Part shown: one piece after another, positions 9,294 through 16,867 of the stretch
Layout: each line of letters starts with the position of its first letter
How positions within the stretch are numbered: the stretch's first letter is position 1
Source of the DNA: Pseudomonas sp. IB20
GTDB lineage: Bacteria; Pseudomonadota; Gammaproteobacteria; Pseudomonadales; Pseudomonadaceae
Assembly: GCF_009707325.1 (NCBI RefSeq)
Contig: NZ_CP046103.1
Location: 4,848,951-4,912,950 of the forward strand
DNA: 64,000 nucleotides
Direction: 5' to 3'
The notes under the pieces: generated by a model
What the model saw: only the letters and a program-made list of their open reading frames with translations
Told to the model about the DNA's origin: nothing
The model's database searches: none
Translations under genes and position numbers: made by a program

Positions 9294-9389
9294 CCTGTGG
9301 TAGCCCGGCTTGCCCGCGATGGCGGTGGATCAGCCAGTCTTTGCGGCGGCTGACACACCGCCATCGCGGGCAAGCCCGGCTCCCACAGT
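9294..9389. repeat. REP inverted pair
   Basis: Inverted REP copies (GCCCGGCTTGCCCGCGATGGCGG and its complement) about 40 bases apart, downstream of the alginate lyase gene and possibly its transcript end. Confidence 0.85.
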
Positions 9390-9487
9390 TGCCCTGCGTC
9401 GGTTGAGGGTTAAGTGCTCGTCCTACACGACCGTTGCGGCAAGCCAGATCGGCGCTTATAGTTCCCCCCGTCGCTGGCATTGAACAG

Positions 9488-9690
9488 CGATAGGGTTTCG
9501 CAGCCCTACAGAGTTAATTCCGCACCCGTCAAAACAGCCCTGGCGTTCCTGCCAATGGCCGTCTTGTTATGGCGGCTGTGCGTGGGAGACCTTCGGGTCT
9601 GCCGGGTCTTAACTCCTCGGTCTGCGAACCCGCGTACAGCTGCCACCCAATTTGTTTCGCAGCAAACGGTGGTCATTCTTCTCCCGAGTT
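9488..9690 (+). promoter_or_regulatory. Highly structured RNA leader of a DUF6124 gene (candidate)
   Basis: The 200 bases before the DUF6124 gene can fold into an ordered set of helices. First is TAGGG-(TTTCGCAG)-CCCTA at 9491-9508. Next is a 13-pair stem, 9570-9582 with 9633-9645 (two G-U pairs). It encloses AGACC-TTCG-GGTCT (9587-9600, a cUUCGg tetraloop) and CGGGT/ACCCG (9603-9607 with 9628-9632), forming a three-way junction. Last is TTTG-(TTTCGCAG)-CAAA at 9651-9666. The first and last hairpins share the same eight-base loop. This looks like an RNA element ending just before the ribosome binding site; function unknown. Confidence 0.55.
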
Positions 9691-9701
9691 AAGGATTCAC
9701 C

Positions 9702-9995
9702 ATGACCCAACAACTGCCACCCCGCCGCTTCACCCCATGCACCGAAACCGCAACCGATTACCCCGTACTGTTAATCGACAGCGACGCCCCACTGCTTGAA
9801 CTCCACGCCTGCCTGCGCGAACGCCTCAACGCCGCCCTCGAACACCTCAACCTGATCGCCTGCTCCAGCCTGCCGGACTTCGCCGAGCGCGACCTGAACA
9901 ACGTGGCCAACACCGCGCGCATTCTGGTGCAGGACGTGAGTGATGTGTTCCGGGTGATTGAGCACCGCGGCTTCGATACACCTGACGCGGCCTGA
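9702..9995 (+). CDS. DUF6124 (DUF3077-like) small protein
   Basis: A 97-residue protein of the Pseudomonas DUF6124 family, formerly DUF3077. Residues about 27-95 form a helical region (LLELHACLRERLNAALEHLN and a following helix), with no membrane segment or known catalytic motif. AAGGA lies 8 bases before ATG 9702. It sits behind a strongly structured leader and ahead of a two-way terminator, so it is a single-gene transcript. A second family member lies at 51747-51983. Its last 15 codons or so fall in the first copy of a 160-base tandem duplication. Function is not known. Confidence 0.78.
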   Translation: MTQQLPPRRFTPCTETATDYPVLLIDSDAPLLELHACLRERLNAALEHLNLIACSSLPDFAERDLNNVANTARILVQDVSDVFRVIEHRGFDTPDAA

Positions 9996-10270
9996 TCAAA
10001 TCCCAGCCACAAAAAAGCCCGCATCGCTGCGGGCTTCTTTTTAAACGCCTTAGGCTCAGTTCACCTTAGCGTTCAACTCACCTTTGAGGTAACGCTGGTA
10101 CATCGCTTCCCGGGTGATTGAGCACCGCGGCTTCGATACACCTGACGCGGCCTGATCAAATCCCAGCCACAAAAAAGCCCGCATCGCTGCGGGCTTCTTT
10201 TTAAACGCCTTAGGCTCAGTTCACCTTAGCGTTCAACTCACCTTTGAGGTAACGCTGGTACATCGCTTCC
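9951..10270. repeat. Exact 160-base tandem duplication
   Basis: Bases 9951-10110 and 10111-10270 are identical. The unit holds the 3' end of the DUF6124 gene, the terminator and the last codons of fba. Both genes stay intact because each uses the outer copy. See the findings on read-length duplications. Confidence 0.95.
10011..10043. terminator. Two-way intrinsic terminator
   Basis: Stem AAGCCCGCA/TGCGGGCTT with loop TCGC, flanked by A-rich and T-rich runs, so it can end both the DUF6124 and fba transcripts. A second identical copy lies at 10171-10203 within the duplication. Confidence 0.88.
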
Positions 10271-11280
10271 AAGGAGATCGGCTTGATCTTCGAAGCATTA
10301 CCGGCCGTACCAAACGCTTCATAACGCGCGATACATACATCACGCATCGCGGTCACGGTGGCGCCGAAGAATTTACGTGGGTCAAATTCGCTCGGGTTGG
10401 TAGCCATCAGGCGACGCATCGCACCGGTGGACGCCAGGCGCAGGTCGGTGTCGATGTTGACCTTGCGCACGCCGTACTTGATGCCTTCGACAATTTCTTC
10501 AACCGGTACGCCGTAGGTTTCTTTGATGTCGCCGCCGTACTGGTTGATGATCGCCAGCCACTCTTGCGGTACCGAGGAAGAACCGTGCATCACCAAGTGT
10601 GTGTTCGGGATGCGTTTGTGGATTTCCTTGATACGGTCGATAGCCAGCACGTCGCCGGTAGGCGGCTTGGTGAACTTGTAGGCGCCGTGGCTGGTGCCGA
10701 TGGCGATGGCCAGGGCGTCCACCTGGGTCTTCTTGACGAAGTCAGCGGCTTCTTCCGGGTCGGTCAGCATCTGGCTGTGATCCAGCACGCCTTCGGCGCC
10801 GATACCGTCTTCTTCGCCGGCCATACCGGTTTCCAACGAACCCAGGCAGCCCAGTTCGCCTTCAACCGAAACGCCGCAGGCGTGAGCCATGGCCACGGTT
10901 TGTTGGGTAACGCGTACGTTGTACTCGTAGTCGGTTGGGGTCTTGCCGTCTTCGCCGAGGGAGCCGTCCATCATCACCGAGCTGAAGCCCAGTTGGATGG
11001 AGCGCTGGCACACGTCAGGGCTGGTGCCGTGGTCCTGGTGCATGCACACCGGGATGTGCGGGAATTCTTCGATCGCGGCGAGGATCAGGTGACGCAGGAA
11101 AGGCGCGCCAGCGTATTTGCGGGCACCGGCCGAAGCCTGGACGATCACTGGGGAGTCGGTCTTGTCAGCGGCTTCCATGATGGCGCGCATCTGCTCAAGG
11201 TTGTTGACGTTAAAAGCTGGGACGCCGTAGCCGAACTCGGCTGCGTGGTCCAGCATTTGACGCATGCTGATAAGTGCCAT
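10216..11280 (-). CDS. fba: Class II fructose-bisphosphate aldolase
   Basis: A 354-residue zinc-dependent aldolase that interconverts fructose 1,6-bisphosphate with glyceraldehyde 3-phosphate and dihydroxyacetone phosphate. In Pseudomonas it acts mainly in gluconeogenesis. Visible motifs are the metal and catalytic segment CMHQDHGTSPDVC near residue 80, HGSSSVPQEW and KVNIDTDLRLA. It is of the longer Calvin-cycle subtype, complete from ATG 11280. It follows the tkt-epd-pgk-lipoprotein group on the same strand but is set off by a REP pair, so it may have its own promoter. Its last 18 codons are repeated as a copy at 10056-10110. Confidence 0.95.
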   Translation of the reverse strand: MALISMRQMLDHAAEFGYGVPAFNVNNLEQMRAIMEAADKTDSPVIVQASAGARKYAGAPFLRHLILAAIEEFPHIPVCMHQDHGTSPDVCQRSIQLGFSSVMMDGSLGEDGKTPTDYEYNVRVTQQTVAMAHACGVSVEGELGCLGSLETGMAGEEDGIGAEGVLDHSQMLTDPEEAADFVKKTQVDALAIAIGTSHGAYKFTKPPTGDVLAIDRIKEIHKRIPNTHLVMHGSSSVPQEWLAIINQYGGDIKETYGVPVEEIVEGIKYGVRKVNIDTDLRLASTGAMRRLMATNPSEFDPRKFFGATVTAMRDVCIARYEAFGTAGNASKIKPISLEAMYQRYLKGELNAKVN

Positions 11281-11435
11281 TGTGTTGTCTCTCCCGATCG
11301 AGGGTCGTTAATCGTGCAAGCCTGCCGTAGCGGCGGCTGCTATTCAAGTTATTGCAGATCAAGGGGTTAAGGCTTGGCCTGCTGAATCGTTATTGCTGGC
11401 ATGGCCGTGTGCTAACGCCACTGAAAAAGCCGATC

Positions 11436-11529
11436 AATGTGGGAGCTGGCTTGCCTGCGATAGGGGCAGATCAGACAACATTTGTTTTGCTGACCCACCG
11501 CAATCGCAGGTAAGCCAGCTCCCACATTT
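11436..11529. repeat. REP inverted pair
   Basis: Inverted REP copies separated by about 45 bases, between the MliC-like lipoprotein gene and fba. Confidence 0.85.
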
Positions 11530-11557
11530 AGATCTCATTTATCTTGAGATAGTGTTC

Positions 11558-11890
11558 TCACTGAGCTTTGCAGCCTCGCCCGATCAAATCATCGGTGGCG
11601 ACCCAGTAAATCAGGCCTTCTTCACCTTTTGTGTGAAACGCCAACTGGTCGTTGCTGTAAAGCACGCCCGAGGCGGCAACGTCTTCTTTAAGACGGTAAA
11701 CCTGGTCCGAACCGCCGAGGCGTACATCCACTTCGGAACGAGCCTGGTTGGCAAAGCGCCAGTTGACCTCGGCCTTGCTGTCGCAGGTCCAAGTGGTCCA
11801 CTTGTCGGCAGGCTCTGCCTTGTTGAACATGTTCATGTTGCTGCAACCGGCCAATAAAGCCAGGGCTGCCAGGGCGAAAACGCCTTTCAT
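11558..11890 (-). CDS. MliC-like lipoprotein (c-type lysozyme inhibitor family)
   Basis: A 110-residue lipoprotein: MKGVFALAALALLAGC gives a signal peptide with lipobox LAGC. The mature part has the MliC-like pattern of a C-terminal beta-barrel with two cysteines (WTCDSKAEV and the terminal GRGCKAQ) and a conserved YSNDQLAFHTKGEEGLIYW core. MliC proteins protect peptidoglycan from host lysozyme; that role is inferred from family likeness. Start 11890 is preferred over 11896. It is downstream of another small lipoprotein gene and pgk, probably in the same transcript. Confidence 0.72.
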   Translation of the reverse strand: MKGVFALAALALLAGCSNMNMFNKAEPADKWTTWTCDSKAEVNWRFANQARSEVDVRLGGSDQVYRLKEDVAASGVLYSNDQLAFHTKGEEGLIYWVATDDLIGRGCKAQ

Positions 11891-11951
11891 TGCCAATCCT
11901 CGAACGACGGCCCAAGGGCCGCCACTGCTGTCGGTTAGTTGATCAGACCCG

Positions 11952-12179
11952 TCAGGGGCAACCCTGTTCCTGACCGTTGGGCGCGGCGCCGTATTGCTCC
12001 AGCCGTTCGTTGCCGATGCGCTTGTTGATCACCGGCATGGTTTCGGCTTGCCAGTCAGCTTGGTAGCAGCTCTTTTTCTGCCCCGGCGCAGACTCTGCGC
12101 CCGCAGGCTTAGCGCTTGGCGTGCTGCCGCAGCCGGCCAACAGGCCCGCTGCGATCACCAGTGCCAACGACTTGATCAT
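11952..12179 (-). CDS. Small hypothetical lipoprotein
   Basis: A 75-residue protein with a lipoprotein signal (MIKSLALVIAAGLLAGCGS; lipobox LAGC). A short Pro/Ala-rich linker follows, then a mature domain with two cysteines (KKSCYQADW and the C-terminal QGCP) that could form a disulfide. Start 12179 is chosen because it begins the signal peptide and has AAGGAGCATTCCC upstream; an in-frame start at 12203 is less likely. It lies 29 bases after pgk on the same strand. I do not recognise a function. Confidence 0.7.
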   Translation of the reverse strand: MIKSLALVIAAGLLAGCGSTPSAKPAGAESAPGQKKSCYQADWQAETMPVINKRIGNERLEQYGAAPNGQEQGCP

Positions 12180-12208
12180 GGGAATGCTCCTTTTCCGGAT
12201 CACGAGCC

Positions 12209-13372
12209 TTAGCCTTTGGCTCGGGCTTCCAGCACTTCAACGGCTGGCAGAACTTTGCCTTCGACGAATTCGAGGAACGCGCCGCCACCGGTAGAAATGT
12301 AGGAGATTTGGTCAGCAACGCCATATTTATCGATGGCCGCCAGGGTGTCGCCACCACCGGCGATGGAGAAGGCCGAGCTTTCAGCAATGGCGTGCGCCAG
12401 TACTTTGGTGCCGTTGCCGAACTGATCGAACTCGAACACGCCAACCGGGCCGTTCCACAAAATGGTCTTGGAGGACTTCAGCAACTCAGCGAAATTGGCT
12501 GCGGTTTGCGGGCCGATGTCCAGGATCATGTCGTCGGCCGCCACGTCAGCGATGAGCTTGACGGTGGCTGCGGCGCTTTCAGCAAATTCCTTGGCAACCA
12601 CCACGTCCACCGGCAGCGGTACGCTGACTTTGGCAGCGATGGCGCGGGCGGTGTCGAGCAGGTCCGGTTCGTACAGTGACTTGCCCACCGGGTGGCCGGC
12701 AGCCGCCAGGAAGGTGTTGGCAATGCCGCCGCCGACGATCAGCTGGTTGCAGATCTGGCTCAGGCTGTTGAGCACGTCCAGCTTGGTGGAGACTTTGGAA
12801 CCGGCAACGATGGCGGCCATTGGCTGGGCCGGAGCGCCCAGGGCTTTGCCCAGTGCATCCAGTTCAGCAGCCAGCAGTGGGCCAGCAGCGGCGACTTTGG
12901 CGAACTTGGCCACGCCGTGGGTCGAGCCTTCAGCGCGGTGCGCGGTGCCGAAGGCGTCCATCACGAACACGTCGCACAGGGCCGCGTATTGCTGGGCCAG
13001 TTCGTCGCTGTTCTTTTTCTCGCCCTTGTTGAAGCGCACGTTTTCGAACAACACGATGTCGCCAGGCTTAACGTCGACGCCACCCAGGTAGTCAACCACC
13101 AGCGGCACATCGCGGCCCAAGGCCTTGCTCAGGTAGTCAGCGACCGGCTTGAGGCTGTTTTCGGCGGAAAACTCACCTTCGGTCGGGCGACCCAGGTGGG
13201 AGCAGACCATCACGGCCGCGCCTTTTTCCAGGGCCAGCTTGATGGTCGGCAGCGAGGCCAGGATTCGCGCATCGCTGGTGACAACACCGTCCTTGACTGG
13301 GACGTTGAGGTCTTCGCGAATCAGTACGCGCTTACCTTGCAGATCGAGGTCGGTCATCTTCAACACGGTCAT
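12209..13372 (-). CDS. pgk: Phosphoglycerate kinase
   Basis: A 387-residue cytoplasmic kinase interconverting 1,3-bisphosphoglycerate + ADP and 3-phosphoglycerate + ATP. The N-terminal substrate domain starts MTVLKMTDLDLQGKRVLIRE with DLNVP, and has HLGRP (about 60-64) and the GTAHRAEGS region. The C-terminal nucleotide domain has the KVSTKLDVL segment and the GGGDTLAAI loop. Length is normal. It lies 26 bases downstream of epd, and tkt precedes both, the usual Pseudomonas arrangement linking pentose-phosphate and triose steps. Confidence 0.96.
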   Translation of the reverse strand: MTVLKMTDLDLQGKRVLIREDLNVPVKDGVVTSDARILASLPTIKLALEKGAAVMVCSHLGRPTEGEFSAENSLKPVADYLSKALGRDVPLVVDYLGGVDVKPGDIVLFENVRFNKGEKKNSDELAQQYAALCDVFVMDAFGTAHRAEGSTHGVAKFAKVAAAGPLLAAELDALGKALGAPAQPMAAIVAGSKVSTKLDVLNSLSQICNQLIVGGGIANTFLAAAGHPVGKSLYEPDLLDTARAIAAKVSVPLPVDVVVAKEFAESAAATVKLIADVAADDMILDIGPQTAANFAELLKSSKTILWNGPVGVFEFDQFGNGTKVLAHAIAESSAFSIAGGGDTLAAIDKYGVADQISYISTGGGAFLEFVEGKVLPAVEVLEARAKG

Positions 13373-13398
13373 GGGTCGCAGTTCCTGAATTGGCTGAT

Positions 13399-14454
13399 TT
13401 AAAGGGCTGATTTAGCAGAGGCGATGTGCAGATAATGTTCGGCAACATCCAGCATTCGGTTGGCAAACCCCCATTCGTTGTCGAACCAAGCCAGGATGTT
13501 CACCAGCCGTGGGCCGGAAACGCGGGTCTGGCTGGCATCGACAATGGCCGAATGCGGGTCATGGTTGAAATCACAACTGGCGTGCGGCAACTCGGTGTAG
13601 GCCAAAAGCCCCTTGAGCGGGCCGCTGGTGGCGGCGTCGCGCAGTATCCGGTTGACCTCAGTGGCATCGGTGTCACTGACAGTTTGCATGGTGATATCCA
13701 GGCACGACACGTTCACTGTCGGCACGCGTACGGCTTTGGCCTGAATTCGCCCGGCAAGTTCCGGTAACAATCTTTCGATGCCACGAGCCAGGCCGGTAGA
13801 CACCGGAATCACCGACTGGAACGCCGAGCGTGTGCGGCGCAGGTCTTCGTGGTGATAGGCGTCGATGACCGGCTGGTCGTTCATCGCCGAGTGAATCGTG
13901 GTGATCGACACGTAATCCAGGCCGATCGCCTGATCCAGCAGGCGCAACAGCGGCACGCTGCAATTGGTGGTGCAGGAGGCGTTGGACACCAGCAGCTCGT
14001 CGCCGGTCAGGCAATCCTGGTTGATGCCGTAGACGATGGTGGCGTCGACATCCGCCTCGCTGGCCATCGGCTGGGAAAACAACACACGCGGTGCGCCAGC
14101 GTCGAGAAAACGCTGGCCATCGGCACGGGTGTGGTAAGCACCGGAGCATTCCAACACCAGGTCGACGCCCAGCGCCGCCCAGTCGATGCCCTCGGGGGTG
14201 GCACTGCGCAAGACTTTCACGCAGTCGCCATTGATATGCAGACAATCGCCTTCAACCCGCACTTCGCCGGGGAACCGGCCGTGGGTGGAGTCAAAGCGTG
14301 TCAGGTATTCGATGCTGGCCATGTCGGCCAAATCGTTGATCGCCACAATTTCAAACCCGGCCGCCGCCCCTCGCTCGAACAGAGCACGCAAGACGCAACG
14401 ACCAATCCGGCCGTAGCCGTTGAGTGCAACTTTGTAGGGACGCGGTTGGGGCAT
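13399..14454 (-). CDS. epd: D-erythrose-4-phosphate dehydrogenase
   Basis: A 351-residue GAPDH-fold enzyme that oxidises erythrose 4-phosphate to 4-phosphoerythronate for pyridoxal 5'-phosphate synthesis. The NAD fold starts YKVALNGYGRIGR. The catalytic Cys lies in SNASCTTNC and the base His in TTIHSAMNDQ. Assignment to Epd rather than GapA follows from the tkt-epd-pgk context and the Epd-like substitutions around the active site; a GapB-type GAPDH is the alternative. Start 14454 (MPQPRPYKVAL) is preferred over 14469. Confidence 0.88.
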   Translation of the reverse strand: MPQPRPYKVALNGYGRIGRCVLRALFERGAAAGFEIVAINDLADMASIEYLTRFDSTHGRFPGEVRVEGDCLHINGDCVKVLRSATPEGIDWAALGVDLVLECSGAYHTRADGQRFLDAGAPRVLFSQPMASEADVDATIVYGINQDCLTGDELLVSNASCTTNCSVPLLRLLDQAIGLDYVSITTIHSAMNDQPVIDAYHHEDLRRTRSAFQSVIPVSTGLARGIERLLPELAGRIQAKAVRVPTVNVSCLDITMQTVSDTDATEVNRILRDAATSGPLKGLLAYTELPHASCDFNHDPHSAIVDASQTRVSGPRLVNILAWFDNEWGFANRMLDVAEHYLHIASAKSAL

Positions 14455-14496
14455 GGGGTTCTCGATCAATGTTAGTTCGGAGTTGAATGTTCTGAC

Positions 14497-14587
14497 GCCA
14501 TCGCGGGCAAGCCCGCCCCCACCACGGAGCCCGCCCCCACCTTAGACCGAGATCAAATGTGGGAGCGGGCTTGCCCGCGATAGCGCC
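14497..14587. repeat. REP inverted cluster
   Basis: Inverted REP copies with an extra partial GAGCCCGCCCCCAC half-copy between them, in the 155-base gap between tkt and epd. The hairpins may reduce read-through or protect mRNA ends. Confidence 0.8.
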
Positions 14588-14609
14588 AGTGCAAACAACG
14601 CAGACTGAC

Positions 14610-16607
14610 TTAGTCTTCCAGCAGCTCTTCAGCCTGACCCAGGATGTTTTCCAGGGTGAAGCCGAACTCTTCGAACAACGCTGGCGCCGGCGCCGACTCA
14701 CCGTAGGTGGTCATGCCGATCACGCGGCCTTCCAGGCCCACGTACTTGTACCAGTAGTCGGCGTGAGCCGCTTCGATGGCGATACGCGCACTGACCTGCA
14801 ACGGCAGAACCGATTGCTTGTAGTCAGCATCCTGGGCTTCGAACAGGCTGGTGCACGGCATGGACACAACGCGCACGTTACGGCCCTGGGCAGTCAGCTT
14901 GTCGTACGCCTGAACGGTCAGGCCCACTTCGGAACCGGTGGAGATCAGGATCAGCTCCGGCTCGCCAACGCAGTCCTTGAGCACGTAGCCACCACGGCTG
15001 ATCGCAGCGATCTGCGCGTCGGTACGCACTTGGTGCTGCAGGTTCTGGCGCGAGAAGATCAGCGCCGAAGGGCCGTCCTTACGCTCGATGGCGTGCTTCC
15101 AGGCCACGGCGGATTCGACCGCGTCGGCTGGGCGCCAGCAATCCAGGTTCGGCGTGGTGCGCAGGCTGGTCAGTTGCTCGACCGGCTGGTGCGTCGGGCC
15201 GTCTTCGCCCAGGCCGATGGAGTCGTGGGTGTACACATGGATAACACGCTTCTTCATCAGCGCGGCCATACGTACGGCGTTACGTGCGTATTCCATGAAC
15301 ATCAGGAAGGTTGCGCCGTAAGGCACCAGGCCGCCGTGCAGGGACACGCCGTTCATGATGGCGCTCATGCCGAACTCGCGCACGCCGTAGTACATGTAGT
15401 TGCCGCTGGCGTCTTCAGCCGAGACACCTTTGCAACCTTTCCACAGGGTCAGGTTGGAACCGGCCAGGTCAGCCGAACCGCCAAGAATTTCCGGCAGCAA
15501 TGGGCCAAAGGCGTTCAGGGTGTTCTGGCTGGCTTTACGGCTGGCGATGGTCTCGCCCTTGGCCGCGACTTCGGCGATGTAGGCCGAGGCTTTTTCCGAG
15601 AAGTCGGCAGGCAGGTCACCGGCCAGGCGGCGCACCAGTTCGTTGGCCAGTTCCGGGAATTCGGCGGAGTAGGCAGCAAAACGCTGGTCCCACTCGGCTT
15701 CGGTCGCCAGGCCTTTTTCCTTGGCGCTCCACTCGGCGTAGATGTCAGCCGGGATTTCGAACGGGCCGTGGTTCCACTTCAGTGCTTCGCGGGTCAGGGC
15801 GATTTCCGCGTCACCCAGTGGGGCGCCGTGGCAGTCTTCTTTACCTTGCTTGTTCGGCGAGCCGAAGCCGATGGTGGTCTTGCAGCAGATCAGGGTCGGC
15901 TGCTCGCTTTTGCGCGCGGTGTCGATGGCGGTCTTGATCTCTTCCGGATCGTGGCCGTCGACGTTGCGGATCACCTGCCAGTTGTAGGCTTCGAAACGCT
16001 TCGGGGTGTCGTCGGTGAACCAGCCTTCGACTTCGCCGTCGATGGAGATGCCGTTGTCATCGTAGAAAGCGATCAGCTTGCCCAGGCCAAGGGTGCCGGC
16101 CAGGGAAGCGACTTCGTGGGAAATGCCTTCCATCATGCAGCCATCACCCAGGAACACGTAGGTGTGGTGGTCGACGATGTTGTGGCCAGGGCGGTTGAAC
16201 TGCGCGCCCAATACTTTTTCAGCCAGGGCGAAGCCCACGGCGTTGGCCAGGCCTTGGCCCAGGGGACCGGTCGTGGTCTCGACGCCTGGGGTGTAGCCGA
16301 ATTCCGGGTGGCCCGGGGTGCGGCTGTGCAGCTGGCGGAAGCTCTTGAGGTCATCAATGGTGACGTCGTAGCCGGTCAGGTGCAGCAGCGAATAGATCAG
16401 CATCGAGCCATGGCCGTTGGACAGCACGAAGCGGTCACGGTCAGCGAACGACGGGTTGCTCGGGTTGTGTTTCAGGTAGTCACGCCAAAGTACCTCGGCG
16501 ATATCCGCCATGCCCATCGGGGCACCGGGATGGCCGCTGTTGGCTTTTTGCACGGCATCCATGCTGAGGGCACGAATGGCGTTGGCACGCTCACGACGGC
16601 TGGGCAT
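14610..16607 (-). CDS. tkt: Transketolase
   Basis: A 665-residue thiamine-diphosphate enzyme moving two-carbon units between sugar phosphates in the pentose-phosphate pathway. Visible are the N-terminal SGHPGAPMGMADIAE segment and the ThDP/Mg motif GDGCMMEGISHE with the Asn of FYDDNG. The pyrimidine-domain segment SIGLGEDGPTHQPVEQ and the C-terminal region are also present. Start 16607 (MPSRRERANAIRA) has AGGAGATCAGCG upstream; the longer 16658 start is not supported. It heads the tkt-epd-pgk group and is divergent from the ArsR-methyltransferase gene. Confidence 0.96.
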   Translation of the reverse strand: MPSRRERANAIRALSMDAVQKANSGHPGAPMGMADIAEVLWRDYLKHNPSNPSFADRDRFVLSNGHGSMLIYSLLHLTGYDVTIDDLKSFRQLHSRTPGHPEFGYTPGVETTTGPLGQGLANAVGFALAEKVLGAQFNRPGHNIVDHHTYVFLGDGCMMEGISHEVASLAGTLGLGKLIAFYDDNGISIDGEVEGWFTDDTPKRFEAYNWQVIRNVDGHDPEEIKTAIDTARKSEQPTLICCKTTIGFGSPNKQGKEDCHGAPLGDAEIALTREALKWNHGPFEIPADIYAEWSAKEKGLATEAEWDQRFAAYSAEFPELANELVRRLAGDLPADFSEKASAYIAEVAAKGETIASRKASQNTLNAFGPLLPEILGGSADLAGSNLTLWKGCKGVSAEDASGNYMYYGVREFGMSAIMNGVSLHGGLVPYGATFLMFMEYARNAVRMAALMKKRVIHVYTHDSIGLGEDGPTHQPVEQLTSLRTTPNLDCWRPADAVESAVAWKHAIERKDGPSALIFSRQNLQHQVRTDAQIAAISRGGYVLKDCVGEPELILISTGSEVGLTVQAYDKLTAQGRNVRVVSMPCTSLFEAQDADYKQSVLPLQVSARIAIEAAHADYWYKYVGLEGRVIGMTTYGESAPAPALFEEFGFTLENILGQAEELLED

Positions 16608-16799
16608 CGCTGATCTCCTAGGGGGTTGAATAAAAGAAACGGAAAAAAGGACCGGCATTTTCCCTCAGCCACCGCCTGCGGGCAATGATAGATAGTCACT
16701 TGTAGGTGTTTTTCCTGCGGTTTGCCCGGCATTCCCTTGCAGAAAAGCGCCCCGGCTTCGTCTAAAGGTTATAGCGGCTGCTCATAACTACCGATTATC

Positions 16800-16829
16800 G
16801 ACCAATATCAAAACTTTTTGATATTGGTC
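16800..16829. promoter_or_regulatory. Perfect 14-bp inverted repeat operator before arsR-methyltransferase/metK
   Basis: GACCAATATCAAAA, two spacer bases (CT), then its exact complement TTTTGATATTGGTC. It sits 38 bases upstream of the ArsR-type gene and 192 bases upstream of tkt. The size and dyad symmetry suit an ArsR dimer, so it is probably the regulator's own operator. SahR, an ArsR-family regulator of methionine-cycle genes, is the best-known comparison. Confidence 0.75.
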
Positions 16830-16867
16830 TTGCGGGGAGTTCCACCCGTCACTAGACTGCTGGCCTT

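Noticed and set aside
9488..9690. Interpreting the leader as REP sequence
   Set aside because: It lacks the GTGGGAGC-GGCTTGC core; the nearest REP pair ends at 9389 and the helices here are of different sequence.
14559..16613. 684-codon open frame on the plus strand
   Set aside because: It is wholly antisense to tkt, has no recognisable domain, and arises from GC-rich codon usage.
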